From Verrucomicrobia bacterium UBA6354 (GTDB lineage Bacteria > Verrucomicrobiota > Kiritimatiellia > RFP12 > UBA1067): 5,443 nt of DNA. Below the pieces are notes generated by a model. It did not search any database, was not told the DNA's origin, and was given only the letters and a program-made list of their open reading frames with translations. How positions within the stretch are numbered: the stretch's first letter is position 1; each line of letters opens with the position of its first letter. Positions 1-5,443 of the stretch are shown one piece after another. Where the stretch lies: the NCBI GenBank assembly GCA_002440145.1, contig DJRS01000157.1, forward strand, positions 1 through 5,443, in the 5' to 3' direction. The position numbers and the translations under genes were made by a program.

Positions 1-120
1 CAGATCGCCGCGTATTTGCGCAAGCATCCGAAAACGACGGCCGTCCTGATCTGCCACCGCCGGGATGAAGTGCCGCCGCTTTTCGACCATGAGCTGGATC
101 TCAACCATCTAGGGGGCTGA
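1..120 (+). CDS. C-terminal end of a probable ABC-transporter ATP-binding protein (partial)
   Basis: The first 120 bases are open in frame 1 and end at TGA 118-120, giving the last 39 residues of a protein whose start lies outside the window. The tail reads TAVLICHRRDEVPPLFDHEL and then a short end rich in Leu and Gly. A hydrophobic strand followed by a His, a basic pair and Asp-Glu-(Val/Ile)-Pro, then a His and a final Leu strand, resembles the H-loop (switch) region and following strand of ABC ATPases of the ModF/PhrA/YlmA type, where the segment reads roughly 'VTHHxEEIPP..THxLxL'. In that reading the His of ICHRR would be the switch histidine that contacts the ATP gamma-phosphate. Walker A, Walker B and the signature motif are outside the window, so the family call rests on this short tail only. 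It ends one base before the permease ATG, so the two genes are very probably cotranscribed. That it is coding is fairly sure; the family is moderate. Confidence 0.6.
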   Translation, partial: QIAAYLRKHPKTTAVLICHRRDEVPPLFDHELDLNHLGG

Positions 121-121
121 C

Positions 122-1078
122 ATGCTGCACAACCTTCTCGTCGTGGCTTCGCAGGTTGGCATTCTCTTCGCGCTGATGGCGGTCGGCGCCCTGAGCCGCA
201 AGTTCAAGGTCGTGGACGAGCCGTCCGTCAAGGGCATGGTCAACATCCTCGTTCTCATCGTGACGCCTTGCCTGATCATGGACGTCTTCCAGCGTCCGTT
301 CGAAGTCGCCCTCCTCGGACAGCTGGCGCTCGCCGCGGCGATTGTCGTCGTCTTGCACGCCGTCCTCATCGCCGTCGCGCACTGGATCGTGCCGGGGAAG
401 AGTCTGCGGCGCACGTCGGTCCTGAAGCTTTCCATGGTGCTTTCCAACGCGGGGTTCATGGGCATTCCGCTCGAGCAGGCCGTGTTCGGCGCGGAGGGCG
501 TCTTCTTCGGAGTCGTCTACGTCGCGGTATTCAATCTCGTCATCTGGAGCTGGGGCTACAGGACCATGCGCGGACACCAGCACGCGGCGGACGGGCGCGG
601 CGGCACGAATTGGCGCGTGATGCTCGTCAATCCGGGGACGATCGGCCTGGCGCTGGGGCTGCCGCTCTTCCTTTCCTCCTACACGCTCCCGCCGGTATTC
701 CGCCAGCCCGTGGCCATGCTGGCGGACCTCAACACGCCGCTCGCCATGCTCATCATCGGCTACTACCTCGCCGGGATGCGCGTGAAGCCCGTGTTGCGCG
801 ATCCCGGGGCGTACCTGGCGGCGTTTGTGCGCCTCGTGGCCTCGCCGCTCGTGTTCATGGGCGTCCTCTGGTGCCTGCGGTCGTGGCTGGATCCCCTCAT
901 GGCGCTCGCGCTCATAACGGCCGCTTGCGCCCCCTCGGCCGCCATGACGACGATGTTTGCCGCGCAGTACCACCGCGACGTGGACCTGTCCGTCGGGCTG
1001 GCGAGCGGCACGACGCTTCTGAGCATTATCACGATGCCCCTTCTGATCGCGCTTGCGATGAGCCTTTTCCCTATCTGA
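122..1078 (+). CDS. AEC-family (auxin efflux carrier-like) inner-membrane permease
   Basis: This 318-residue protein is strongly hydrophobic, with about ten possible membrane segments in two halves joined by a polar stretch at about residues 146-165. It matches the AEC family (TC 2.A.69), whose bacterial members move organic acids or similar anions. Family-like signatures are SNAGFMGIPL at 108-117, NPGTIGLALGLPLF at 170-183, NTPLAMLIIG at 204-213, APSAAMTTMFAAQY at 270-283 and the Gly/Ser/Thr-rich SVGLASGTTLLSIITMPLL at 290-308. The length is normal for the family (about 300-320). The start at ATG 122 is supported by AGGGGG at 111-116, five bases upstream and inside the end of the preceding gene. 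The one-base gap to that gene and the 22-base gap to the LUD gene suggest an operon. The substrate cannot be read from the sequence. The LUD neighbour makes a carboxylate such as lactate a reasonable inference, not more. Confidence 0.9.
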   Translation: MLHNLLVVASQVGILFALMAVGALSRKFKVVDEPSVKGMVNILVLIVTPCLIMDVFQRPFEVALLGQLALAAAIVVVLHAVLIAVAHWIVPGKSLRRTSVLKLSMVLSNAGFMGIPLEQAVFGAEGVFFGVVYVAVFNLVIWSWGYRTMRGHQHAADGRGGTNWRVMLVNPGTIGLALGLPLFLSSYTLPPVFRQPVAMLADLNTPLAMLIIGYYLAGMRVKPVLRDPGAYLAAFVRLVASPLVFMGVLWCLRSWLDPLMALALITAACAPSAAMTTMFAAQYHRDVDLSVGLASGTTLLSIITMPLLIALAMSLFPI

Positions 1079-1100
1079 CCCAAACGAAAGGAACCGACCT

Positions 1101-1676
1101 ATGCTGATATTCGATCTGAACGACGTCGCGCAGGAACTCGTCCGCCGCGGCTATGCGGCGCAAGTCGTGAAAACGCCCGCCGAAGCCCTGGCCGCAGTCC
1201 TGGCCGAGGCCGAGACCGCCGCGTCCGTCGCCTGGGGCGGCAGCGAGACGCTCAAGCAAATCGGCGTGCGCGAGGCGCTCGCCGCCGCCGGGAAGGAAAT
1301 CCGTGACCACGCCATCGAGGCGGACCTCTTTCTCCTGAGCGCGAACGCCCTCACCGCCGACGGGCGCATCGTCAACATCGACGGGCGCGGAAACCGCGTC
1401 GCCGCCTCCATCGGCGGCCCCAAGCGCGTCGTGTACGTCGTCGGACGCAACAAGATCGTCGTGGGCGGCGTGGACGATGCCATCGCGCGCATCAAGCGCG
1501 TCGCCTGCCCCGCCAACACGCGCCGGCTCGGCAAGCGCACGCCCTGCGCCCTGACGGGCGTCTGCAGCGACTGCAATTCGCCGGACCGCATCTGCAAGGT
1601 GACGGCCGTCTTCGACCGCTGCCCGGGCGGCATGCCCACGAAAGTCATTCTCGTCGATGCCGAACTCGGCTATTGA
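1101..1676 (+). CDS. LUD-domain protein (LutC/YkgG-like, DUF162), stand-alone
   Basis: This 191-residue soluble protein has the features of the LUD (lactate utilization, DUF162) fold. They are WGGSETLKQIG at 45-55, the long core DLFLLSANALTADGRIVNID at 75-94 followed by GRGNRVAAS at 95-103, and GRNKIV at 115-120. LutC/LutB members of the family take part in oxidation of L-lactate to pyruvate. Many stand-alone short versions such as this one have no established role, so the function is inferred by family only. The C-terminal part has a cysteine cluster at C149, C155, C158 and C165 (PCALTGVCSDCNSPDRIC), with C136 and C174 nearby. Four closely spaced cysteines suggest a metal or Fe-S site, which is inference. 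ATG 1101 is chosen because AAAGGA lies at 1087-1092 with eight bases of spacing. The gene ends within the start of cca, overlapping it by 20 bases in another frame. Confidence 0.85.
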   Translation: MLIFDLNDVAQELVRRGYAAQVVKTPAEALAAVLAEAETAASVAWGGSETLKQIGVREALAAAGKEIRDHAIEADLFLLSANALTADGRIVNIDGRGNRVAASIGGPKRVVYVVGRNKIVVGGVDDAIARIKRVACPANTRRLGKRTPCALTGVCSDCNSPDRICKVTAVFDRCPGGMPTKVILVDAELGY

Positions 1677-3072
1677 GACGGTCTGCCGGGCGGACGACGT
1701 GCGCCGCGTGGCGGAACTTGTGAAGTCCGCCGGCGGGCGCGCGCTTCTCGTCGGCGGGTGCGTGCGGGACGCCCTGCGGGGTGAGACGCCGCACGATTTC
1801 GATTTCGAGGTCTACGGGCTCCCCCAAGAGCGGCTCCTCGCCGCCCTCGGTTCCCGCTATGCGCTCGACCTGGTCGGCGCTTCCTTTGGCGTCATCAAGC
1901 TCCAGGGCGTGCCGATAGACGTGGCGCTGCCGCGGCGCGAGACGAAACTCGGGCTCGGACACAAGGCTTTCGCGACCGATTTCGATCCCAATCTGCCGCT
2001 CGCGGACGCCGCGGCGCGGCGCGATTTCACCGTCAACGCCATTTATCTGGACCCGCTGACGGGGGCGTGCCTCGACCCGTGGAAGGGGCGGGACGATTTG
2101 GCGGCGGGGCTGCTCCGGCCGGTTTCGCCCCATTTTGCGGAAGATCCCCTGCGCGTCCTCCGCGCCATGCAGTTCCTGGCGCGCTTCGACCTCGCGCCCA
2201 CGGACGACCTGCTTCGCGTCTGCCGCGGCATGACGCCGGAGGGACTTCCCCCGGAACGCCTGTTCGGCGAATGGGAGAAGCTGCTCGTCAAAGGGACTAT
2301 TCCCTCGAAAGGACTCCAGTTCCTGCGCCAGACGGGATGGGTGGACTATTATCCCGAGCTCAAAGCGCTCATCGGTTGCCGGCAAGACCCCGAGTGGCAT
2401 CCCGAGGGCGACGTGTGGGCGCATACGCTCGGCTGCCTGGACGCGTTCGCAGCCTCCCGCGACGGACGCGACACAATGTACGATTTCATCGGGGACCGGG
2501 CGGGGTGGACGCCGCGGGAAAACCTGATTGTCGGCCTCGCCGTCCTGTGCCACGACTTCGGGAAGCCCGCCACCACCTTTTACGATCCGCAGCGCAAGCG
2601 CATCCGCAGCATCGGACACGACGAAGAGGGCGTCGCGCCGGCGCGGCGTTTCCTCTCGCGTTTGACGGCGGACCACGAGCTCCTGCGGGCGGTTCCGCCC
2701 CTGGTGCGTCTGCACATGCGCCCCATCGCCCTCTGGAAGAGCGCCGCGGGGGACGCGGCGATCCGGCGGTTGTCGGTGGCGGCGGGACGGCTGGACCGCC
2801 TTTTGCGCGTCGCCGCGGCGGATGACGCCGGCCGCGGCACGGCTCCCCGCACCCCCGAGGCCCTCCAGTGGCTGACCGCGCAGGCGGAACGGCTTCGCGT
2901 CAAGGAGTCCGCGCCCAAACCCCTCGTCATGGGGCGCCACCTCATCGCGCTCGGCTTCAAGCCCGGTCCGCGCTTTTCGGAGATGCTCGCCGCGGCGTTC
3001 AATGCGCAGATCGAGGGCAAGTTCGCCACCGTTGCGGACGGACTGGCCTTCATCTCCGCGCATTTCGCCTAG
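1657..3072 (+). CDS. cca: tRNA nucleotidyltransferase (CCA-adding enzyme, class II) with C-terminal HD domain
   Basis: This 471-residue protein adds or repairs the 3'-CCA end of tRNAs in the cytoplasm. The nucleotidyltransferase head holds LVGGCVRDAL at 31-40, the metal-binding pair D47 and D49 in HDFDFEVYGL, RRDFTVNAIY at 121-130, DPWKGRDDL at 140-148 and EDPLRVLRAMQFLARF at 162-177. All are standard class II poly(A) polymerase/CCA-enzyme motifs, with E162, D163 and R166 fitting the nucleotide-selecting EDxxR element. An HD domain follows: WHPEGDVWAHTL at 247-258 (H256), LCHDFGKPATT at 297-307 (H299-D300), GHDEEG at 320-325 and H353. This points to an added metal-dependent phosphohydrolase-like domain, as in E. 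coli Cca. I cannot tell from sequence whether it adds all of CCA or only part. The ATG at 1657 lies within the end of the LUD gene and has only a weak purine stretch (CGAAAG, 1639-1644) upstream, so translation may depend on coupling. It is the last gene before the terminator at 3135. Confidence 0.95.
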   Translation: MPNSAIETVCRADDVRRVAELVKSAGGRALLVGGCVRDALRGETPHDFDFEVYGLPQERLLAALGSRYALDLVGASFGVIKLQGVPIDVALPRRETKLGLGHKAFATDFDPNLPLADAAARRDFTVNAIYLDPLTGACLDPWKGRDDLAAGLLRPVSPHFAEDPLRVLRAMQFLARFDLAPTDDLLRVCRGMTPEGLPPERLFGEWEKLLVKGTIPSKGLQFLRQTGWVDYYPELKALIGCRQDPEWHPEGDVWAHTLGCLDAFAASRDGRDTMYDFIGDRAGWTPRENLIVGLAVLCHDFGKPATTFYDPQRKRIRSIGHDEEGVAPARRFLSRLTADHELLRAVPPLVRLHMRPIALWKSAAGDAAIRRLSVAAGRLDRLLRVAAADDAGRGTAPRTPEALQWLTAQAERLRVKESAPKPLVMGRHLIALGFKPGPRFSEMLAAAFNAQIEGKFATVADGLAFISAHFA

Positions 3073-3134
3073 CCGAAAACCGGGAAGTTTAACCGGGATT
3101 GGGTGTAAAACAGGCCAATATCCCCTCAAGACCC

Positions 3135-3164
3135 AAGACGGCCCAGGAGGCCGTCTTCGTTTTA
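3135..3164 (+). terminator. Rho-independent terminator after cca
   Basis: AAGACGGCC at 3135-3143 and GGCCGTCTT at 3149-3157 form a perfect 9-bp stem around the five-base loop CAGGA. The stem is followed by CGTTTTA, a short T tract on the + strand side only. It lies 62 bases after the cca stop codon, which fits the end of the four-gene operon. The T tract is short, so termination may be partial. The minus strand lacks a T tract, so a bidirectional role is unlikely. Confidence 0.85.
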
Positions 3165-3177
3165 TCGGCGGCAGATG

Positions 3178-3333
3178 TTCAAGAGACCACGGTCTCAGGG
3201 GCAAAAGACCGCGGTCTCCGGGGCAAGAGACCACGGTCTTCTGGGCAAGAGACCACGGTCTTCTGGACAAGAGACCACGGTCTCTCGAGCAAAAGACCAC
3301 GGTCTCCGGGGCAAGAGACCGTGGTCTCTTGAA
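3178..3333. repeat. Array of seven palindromic units at an exact 22-base period, with inverted ends
   Basis: Seven 12-base cores of the form AGACC-NN-GGTCT start at 3184, 3206, 3228, 3250, 3272, 3294 and 3316, always exactly 22 bases apart. The arms AGACC and GGTCT are identical in all seven. The middle two bases are AC in five units, GC in unit 2 and GT in unit 7. The six 10-base spacers are near-identical and directional, with consensus YC-B-GGGCAAR: CAGGGGCAAA, CCGGGGCAAG, TCTGGGCAAG, TCTGGACAAG, CTCGAGCAAA and CCGGGGCAAG. The outermost bases form a perfect 19-base inverted pair: 3178-3196 is the exact reverse complement of 3315-3333. The structure fits a cluster of two-fold-symmetric protein sites or a small palindromic repetitive element. 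Function is unknown and no gene lies within it. Confidence 0.95.
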
Positions 3334-3344
3334 GTTCGGTTGGG

Positions 3345-3378
3345 CACGGGCGACTCGGGCGGTCTGCCGTCGCCCGTG
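3345..3378. other. Strong stem-loop next to the palindrome array
   Basis: CACGGGCGAC at 3345-3354 and GTCGCCCGTG at 3369-3378 are perfect 10-base inverted repeats. Inside the 14-base loop, GGC 3358-3360 can pair with GCC 3366-3368 around GGTCT after a three-base bulge. The sequence that follows (GTCTTATCC) is only weakly T-rich, so this is at best a poor intrinsic terminator. It could be a second stop for read-through from cca or the array, or another structured element. The structure is plain; the role is not known. Confidence 0.6.
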
Positions 3379-3446
3379 GTCTTATCCTTCGACCCGGCCG
3401 TCTGCCGCGGGGGAGTGGCTCCTTCCCGCCTTTGAGGATAACGTCC

Positions 3447-3493
3447 ATTGCCCGAGTAAATGTCCATGCACTAGGAGCATTTGCTTGGGCAAT
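3447..3493 (+). other. Long hairpin that pairs fully only as + strand RNA; possible structured RNA
   Basis: ATTGCCCGAGTAAATG at 3447-3462 pairs along its whole length with CATTTGCTTGGGCAAT at 3478-3493. It makes 16 contiguous base pairs, two of them G-U (G3454 with U3486, and U3457 with G3483). Inside, UCC 3463-3465 can pair with GGA 3474-3476 after a single bulged G3477, leaving the loop AUGCACUA. On the opposite strand the two wobble positions become C-A and A-C mismatches, so the intact helix exists only in + strand RNA. There is no T tract after it, so it is not an intrinsic terminator. It lies upstream of the RHS promoter, so any transcript carrying it would start further left, which the window does not show clearly. 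A decayed palindromic mobile-element end is the main alternative. Confidence 0.55.
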
Positions 3494-3524
3494 TCACAAC
3501 ACTTCCCGCACTTTGCCGCTACCC

Positions 3525-3553
3525 TTGCGTGGCGATGGTTTATATGATATAAT
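3525..3553 (+). promoter_or_regulatory. Sigma-70-type promoter with extended -10 for the RHS gene
   Basis: TATAAT at 3548-3553 is a perfect -10 box. It is preceded by TG at 3545-3546 with one base between (TGATATAAT), the extended -10 motif that lowers dependence on a -35 box. TTGCGT at 3525-3530 sits 17 bases upstream and matches three of six -35 consensus bases. Transcription should start near 3560, giving a leader of only about 20 bases before ATG 3581. This AT-rich patch stands out in an otherwise GC-rich window. Confidence 0.8.
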
Positions 3554-3564
3554 GTGCATGTAAC

Positions 3565-3572
3565 AAGGGAGG
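3565..3572 (+). promoter_or_regulatory. Ribosome binding site fixing the RHS-gene start
   Basis: AAGGGAGG at 3565-3572 is a strong Shine-Dalgarno sequence eight bases before ATG 3581. It decides this start over the in-frame GTG 3554, which lies upstream of the expected transcription start, and over the in-frame ATG 3611, which lacks a comparable site. Confidence 0.85.
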
Positions 3573-3580
3573 TTGCCGGT

Positions 3581-3946
3581 ATGGTTCATAGAATCGCGCA
3601 GGCGGGTGATATGTCCCGCGTCTATCGCACCGCTCGTCGGGCGGTGGCGCTTTTCGCCGCGCTGGCCGCCGGATTCGCCTCGGCGTCGGACGGCGTGTCC
3701 TTCGCGCACCGGCCGCTTCTCGCCGGGAAGGCGTCTCTCGTCTCGGACGGCTTCGAGATGATGACGCGGACGCTTGGCGTCGCGGCGTTCGCTCCGGAGT
3801 TGCAGCTCCCATCGAGCTCGTCTACGACTCTTCGTCCGCGTCGTCCGGACTCTTCGGTCACGGCTGGCGGTCGCCGCAGCTCGAGAGTTCCGTCCGCCGG
3901 GACAGGGATGGCGTCCTTTGGACGACGCCGTGGGGCGAGAAAGTGA
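3581..3946 (+). pseudogene. Signal-peptide-bearing N-terminus of the RHS protein, cut off by a frameshift
   Basis: From ATG 3581 the frame encodes 121 residues up to TGA 3944-3946. The first 36 residues form a typical Sec signal peptide: a basic stretch RVYRTARR at 13-20, the hydrophobic core AVALFAALAAGFA at 21-33 and an A-S-A site at 33-35 with cleavage expected after A35. The next segment, about 37-71, ends in RTLGVAAFAP and looks like normal mature protein. After about base 3796 the translation turns into a Ser/Arg/Pro-rich string without family character, as expected of an out-of-frame read, while the -1 frame takes up RHS sequence (GVAAPIELVYDSS). Joining the two frames with one missing base near 3795 (between the CC and the GG) gives a smooth F-A-P-G-V-A-A-P-I-E-L. 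I therefore read this as the broken 5' part of the RHS gene rather than a small gene of its own. A sequencing or assembly error is equally possible. Confidence 0.7.
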
Positions 3947-5443
3947 AGTTCTTTCCGAAGAAGGTCCAGACGCCGAAGGACGCCGTGAAGCTCGCGTCGA
4001 TCGAAGAGGCGAAGAAGGGCCGCGGACTCTACGCGCCCTATTCCGACTGGGAGGCGGACGCCAGCTCCGCCGACTGCGCGAAGGCGCGGCGGTTCTCCGT
4101 GACGGGCAAGAACGGTCTCGCCGGCTGGCGTTTCGCCTACGAAGACGGACGCCTCGCCCGCATCGAGACGCCGAACGGCACGACTGCCCTGTTCGAGTAC
4201 GGGGCTTCGGGCGCGCTTCTCGCCGTCTCGTCGCAGGGAACGCGCTTCATCGAACTTGAGACGTCGGACGGTCTTGTCTCCGCGCTTCGCCTCAACGGCG
4301 TACCTGTCGCGTTCAGCTATCGGAACGAGCAGTTGACGATTCTCCCGAAGACGGTCGACGGGCTTGCTTCGAAGAAGTCCGTGAAGTTCCTCTCGTCCGT
4401 CCGCGTCGCCTCGCTCGATCCGGAGACCTTCGCCTACGCGAACGGCTACCTCGCCTCGGCGACGCGCGGCAGGCGCGTCGAGAAGTTCGACGTCCAGTTC
4501 GAGACATTGAAGGACCGGATCCAGAACCTGAAGAGCAGGGACGGGAAGAACAAGGTCGCCCACACGGGCAAGATCGCGGGACGGCTCCTCGCGGATGCGG
4601 ACTTCGCCTACTCCTATGCGGGCGGCGTCCAGCTGAAGGACAAGGCGGGACGGACCGCGTCCTATTCCTGCGACATGAAGAACGGCATCTTCCGCACGGT
4701 CGACTTCACGGGACGCTCGACGACGACCTACTGCTTCATGCGCTATGACGTCGCCTATCTCGGGAAGGTGCGCAAGGTGGCGGACGGACGCGGACGCGAC
4801 CTTGTCGCCTTCCGCTACGACAAGAAGTCCGGGAAGCCCGTACGCGTCACCGACCGTCTCGGCAACAAGCGCTTTCTCGAATACGATGAAAGGGGCAACT
4901 GCACGAAGCTCTCCCGCCGTGCGGACTGGTCGCTTTCCGCAGAACCCGTCCGCGCCTTCGCCTACGACCGCAGGGACCGGCTTGTGTCCGTCTCGGAACT
5001 CGACGCGGACGGCAACGCCGTGCGGACCACAAAGTTCGCCTACACCCGTTCCGGTCGCGTCGAGCGCGTCGCCGACGGACGCCGCACGGTATCGATCGCG
5101 TACGCGCCGAGCGGCTTCTCGCTTTCGCTGAAGGACGACTTCTCGTCCGCGACCTTCGTCTACGACAAGTACAACCGGCTTGTCTCGTCGACGGATCCCT
5201 ATGGCGTCGTGACGGCACGCGCCTACGCCGATCATGGCGGCATCGCGAAGGTCGAGCGCAGGGACGGCTCGACGGTCCTCTCGTCGATTTCCGTCGGCTA
5301 CGACGGGAGCGGGCTCCCCGTCTCCGTCACCGACCATGACGGCCGCACGACCGCCTGCGACCGCGACGAGCTCGGGCGCATCGTGAAGGAGAAGTACGCG
5401 AACGGCACCGAGGTCGCCTACGCCTACGACAACCTCGGACGCC
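3796..5443 (+). CDS. RHS/YD-repeat protein body (5' end frameshifted, 3' end beyond the window)
   Basis: This frame has no stop from 3610 to the end of the window, over 540 codons from 3796, and continues outside it. It opens with GVAAPIELVYDSSSASSGLF followed by GHGWRSP, the usual N-terminal entry of RHS/YD-repeat proteins (compare 'PIELVYNS...GPGW'). Further YD-like pieces are GWRFAYEDGRLARIETPNGT (4123-4182), then FEYGASGALLAV, then a less repetitive insert of about 190 residues, and from 4810 a run of YD repeats. RHS proteins form large beta-cocoon shells that often enclose a variable C-terminal toxin or act at the cell surface. The effector end is not in the window. No ATG, GTG or TTG occurs in this frame between 3610 and 3942. 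The first is GTG 3943, which overlaps the stop of the upstream frame (GTGA), so coupled re-initiation could make an N-terminally shortened, unsecreted product. The natural start is most likely ATG 3581 in the other frame. Confidence 0.88.
4810..5442 (+). repeat. Run of RHS/YD protein repeats
   Basis: The encoded protein shows successive diverged YD units about 20 residues long, each starting with aromatic-x-Tyr-(Asp) and followed by a Gly- or Asn-centred turn and a Val/Arg strand. Examples are FRYDKKSGKPVRVTD with LGNKRFLEYDERGNCTKL, FAYDRRDRLVSVSE, FAYTRSGRVERVADG, FVYDKYNRLVSSTDPYG, VGYDGSGLPVSVTDHDGRTT and finally AYAYDNLGR at the window edge. Such repeats form the strands of the RHS beta-shell. 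The DNA copies are too diverged for simple slippage to explain the upstream frameshift. Confidence 0.85.

Larger units (their letters stand above)
3073..3580. other. 508-base non-coding interval with several DNA/RNA structures
   Basis: No convincing gene lies between cca and the RHS gene. In order the interval contains 62 bases of plain sequence, an intrinsic terminator (3135-3164), a seven-unit palindromic array (3178-3333), an inverted repeat (3345-3378), plain sequence, a long hairpin (3447-3493), and the promoter and leader of the RHS gene (3525-3580). Several open reading frames cross the array on both strands. Their proteins consist mostly of the translated 22-base repeat and have no ribosome binding site or family resemblance, so I do not call them genes. 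From about 3430 the sequence is visibly richer in A and T than the flanking genes. Confidence 0.75.

Noticed and set aside
101..973. Minus-strand open frame of 290 codons opposite the permease
   Set aside because: It is antisense to a well-supported AEC permease and reads as a His/Arg/Glu-rich low-complexity string without recognisable domains.
3078..3098. Direct repeat AACCGGGA (3078-3085 and 3091-3098) after cca
   Set aside because: Two eight-base copies 13 bases apart are too short and isolated to support as an element.
1645..3300. Minus-strand open frame of 551 codons opposite cca
   Set aside because: It lies opposite the cca gene, whose catalytic motifs are complete. Its translation is Arg/Pro/Glu-rich with no family motif, and it begins inside the palindrome array. 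It is a GC-rich shadow frame.
3178..3333. CRISPR array
   Set aside because: The period is only 22 bases, the intervening 10-base stretches are nearly identical rather than unique, and no cas gene is present.
3447..3493. MITE or insertion-sequence remnant
   Set aside because: The inverted arms are close together with a short loop, and no target duplication or transposase fragment is visible. The strand-specific wobble pairs fit RNA better, although a decayed element is not excluded.
3002..3547. Open frames on both strands running through the palindrome array
   Set aside because: Because 22 is not a multiple of three and the unit has no stops, the repeat cycles through frames and stays open. 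The predicted proteins are repeat translations without ribosome binding sites, so they are not called genes.
3785..3800. Programmed -1 ribosomal frameshift site in the RHS gene
   Set aside because: No X-XXY-YYZ slippery heptamer or A-rich run is present between the two frames. The local sequence GCTCCGGAGTTG offers no re-pairing, so an indel is the simpler reading.
3622..5337. Minus-strand open frame of 571 codons opposite the RHS gene
   Set aside because: The + strand frame shows clear RHS/YD repeats. The minus frame shows only biased composition typical of the antisense of GC-rich coding DNA.

Overview
The window is GC-rich, gene-dense bacterial DNA, and every gene I can support lies on the + strand. 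The gene set does not fix the taxon. Strong Shine-Dalgarno sites, an E. coli-like promoter, a class II CCA enzyme with an HD domain, and a secreted RHS/YD-repeat protein fit a Gram-negative bacterium. A gut- or environment-associated member of the PVC group (for example Kiritimatiellota or Lentisphaerota) is my guess, at low confidence and from general style only.

The left part (1-3072) is a compact run of four genes that looks like one operon. It holds the last 39 codons of a probable ABC-transporter ATPase, a complete AEC-family permease starting one base later, a LUD-domain (LutC/YkgG-like, DUF162) protein after a 22-base gap, and a complete tRNA nucleotidyltransferase (cca) that overlaps the LUD gene by 20 bases. 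A well-formed intrinsic terminator at 3135-3164 closes the run. The permease and the LUD protein may act together on an organic acid, but nothing here shows a substrate. The cca gene is housekeeping.

The middle (3073-3580) is a 508-base non-coding stretch that is unusually rich in structure. It contains, in order, the terminator, seven palindromic units at an exact 22-base period bounded by 19-base perfect inverted ends (3178-3333), a 10-bp inverted repeat (3345-3378), a long hairpin with a 16-bp stem that pairs fully only as + strand RNA because it uses two G-U pairs (3447-3493), and a promoter with a perfect extended -10 box (3525-3553). Open reading frames run through the palindrome array in several frames on both strands, but I regard these as accidents of its stop-free repeat.

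The right part (3581-5443) is the start of an RHS/YD-repeat protein that runs off the window. Its promoter, ribosome binding site and signal peptide are good. The reading frame changes near base 3795: the signal-peptide frame degenerates and stops at 3944-3946, while the RHS frame is open from 3610 to the end of the window. This is either a one-base deletion in the organism or a sequence error. The findings most worth following are the 22-base palindrome array, the strand-specific hairpin, and this frameshift.
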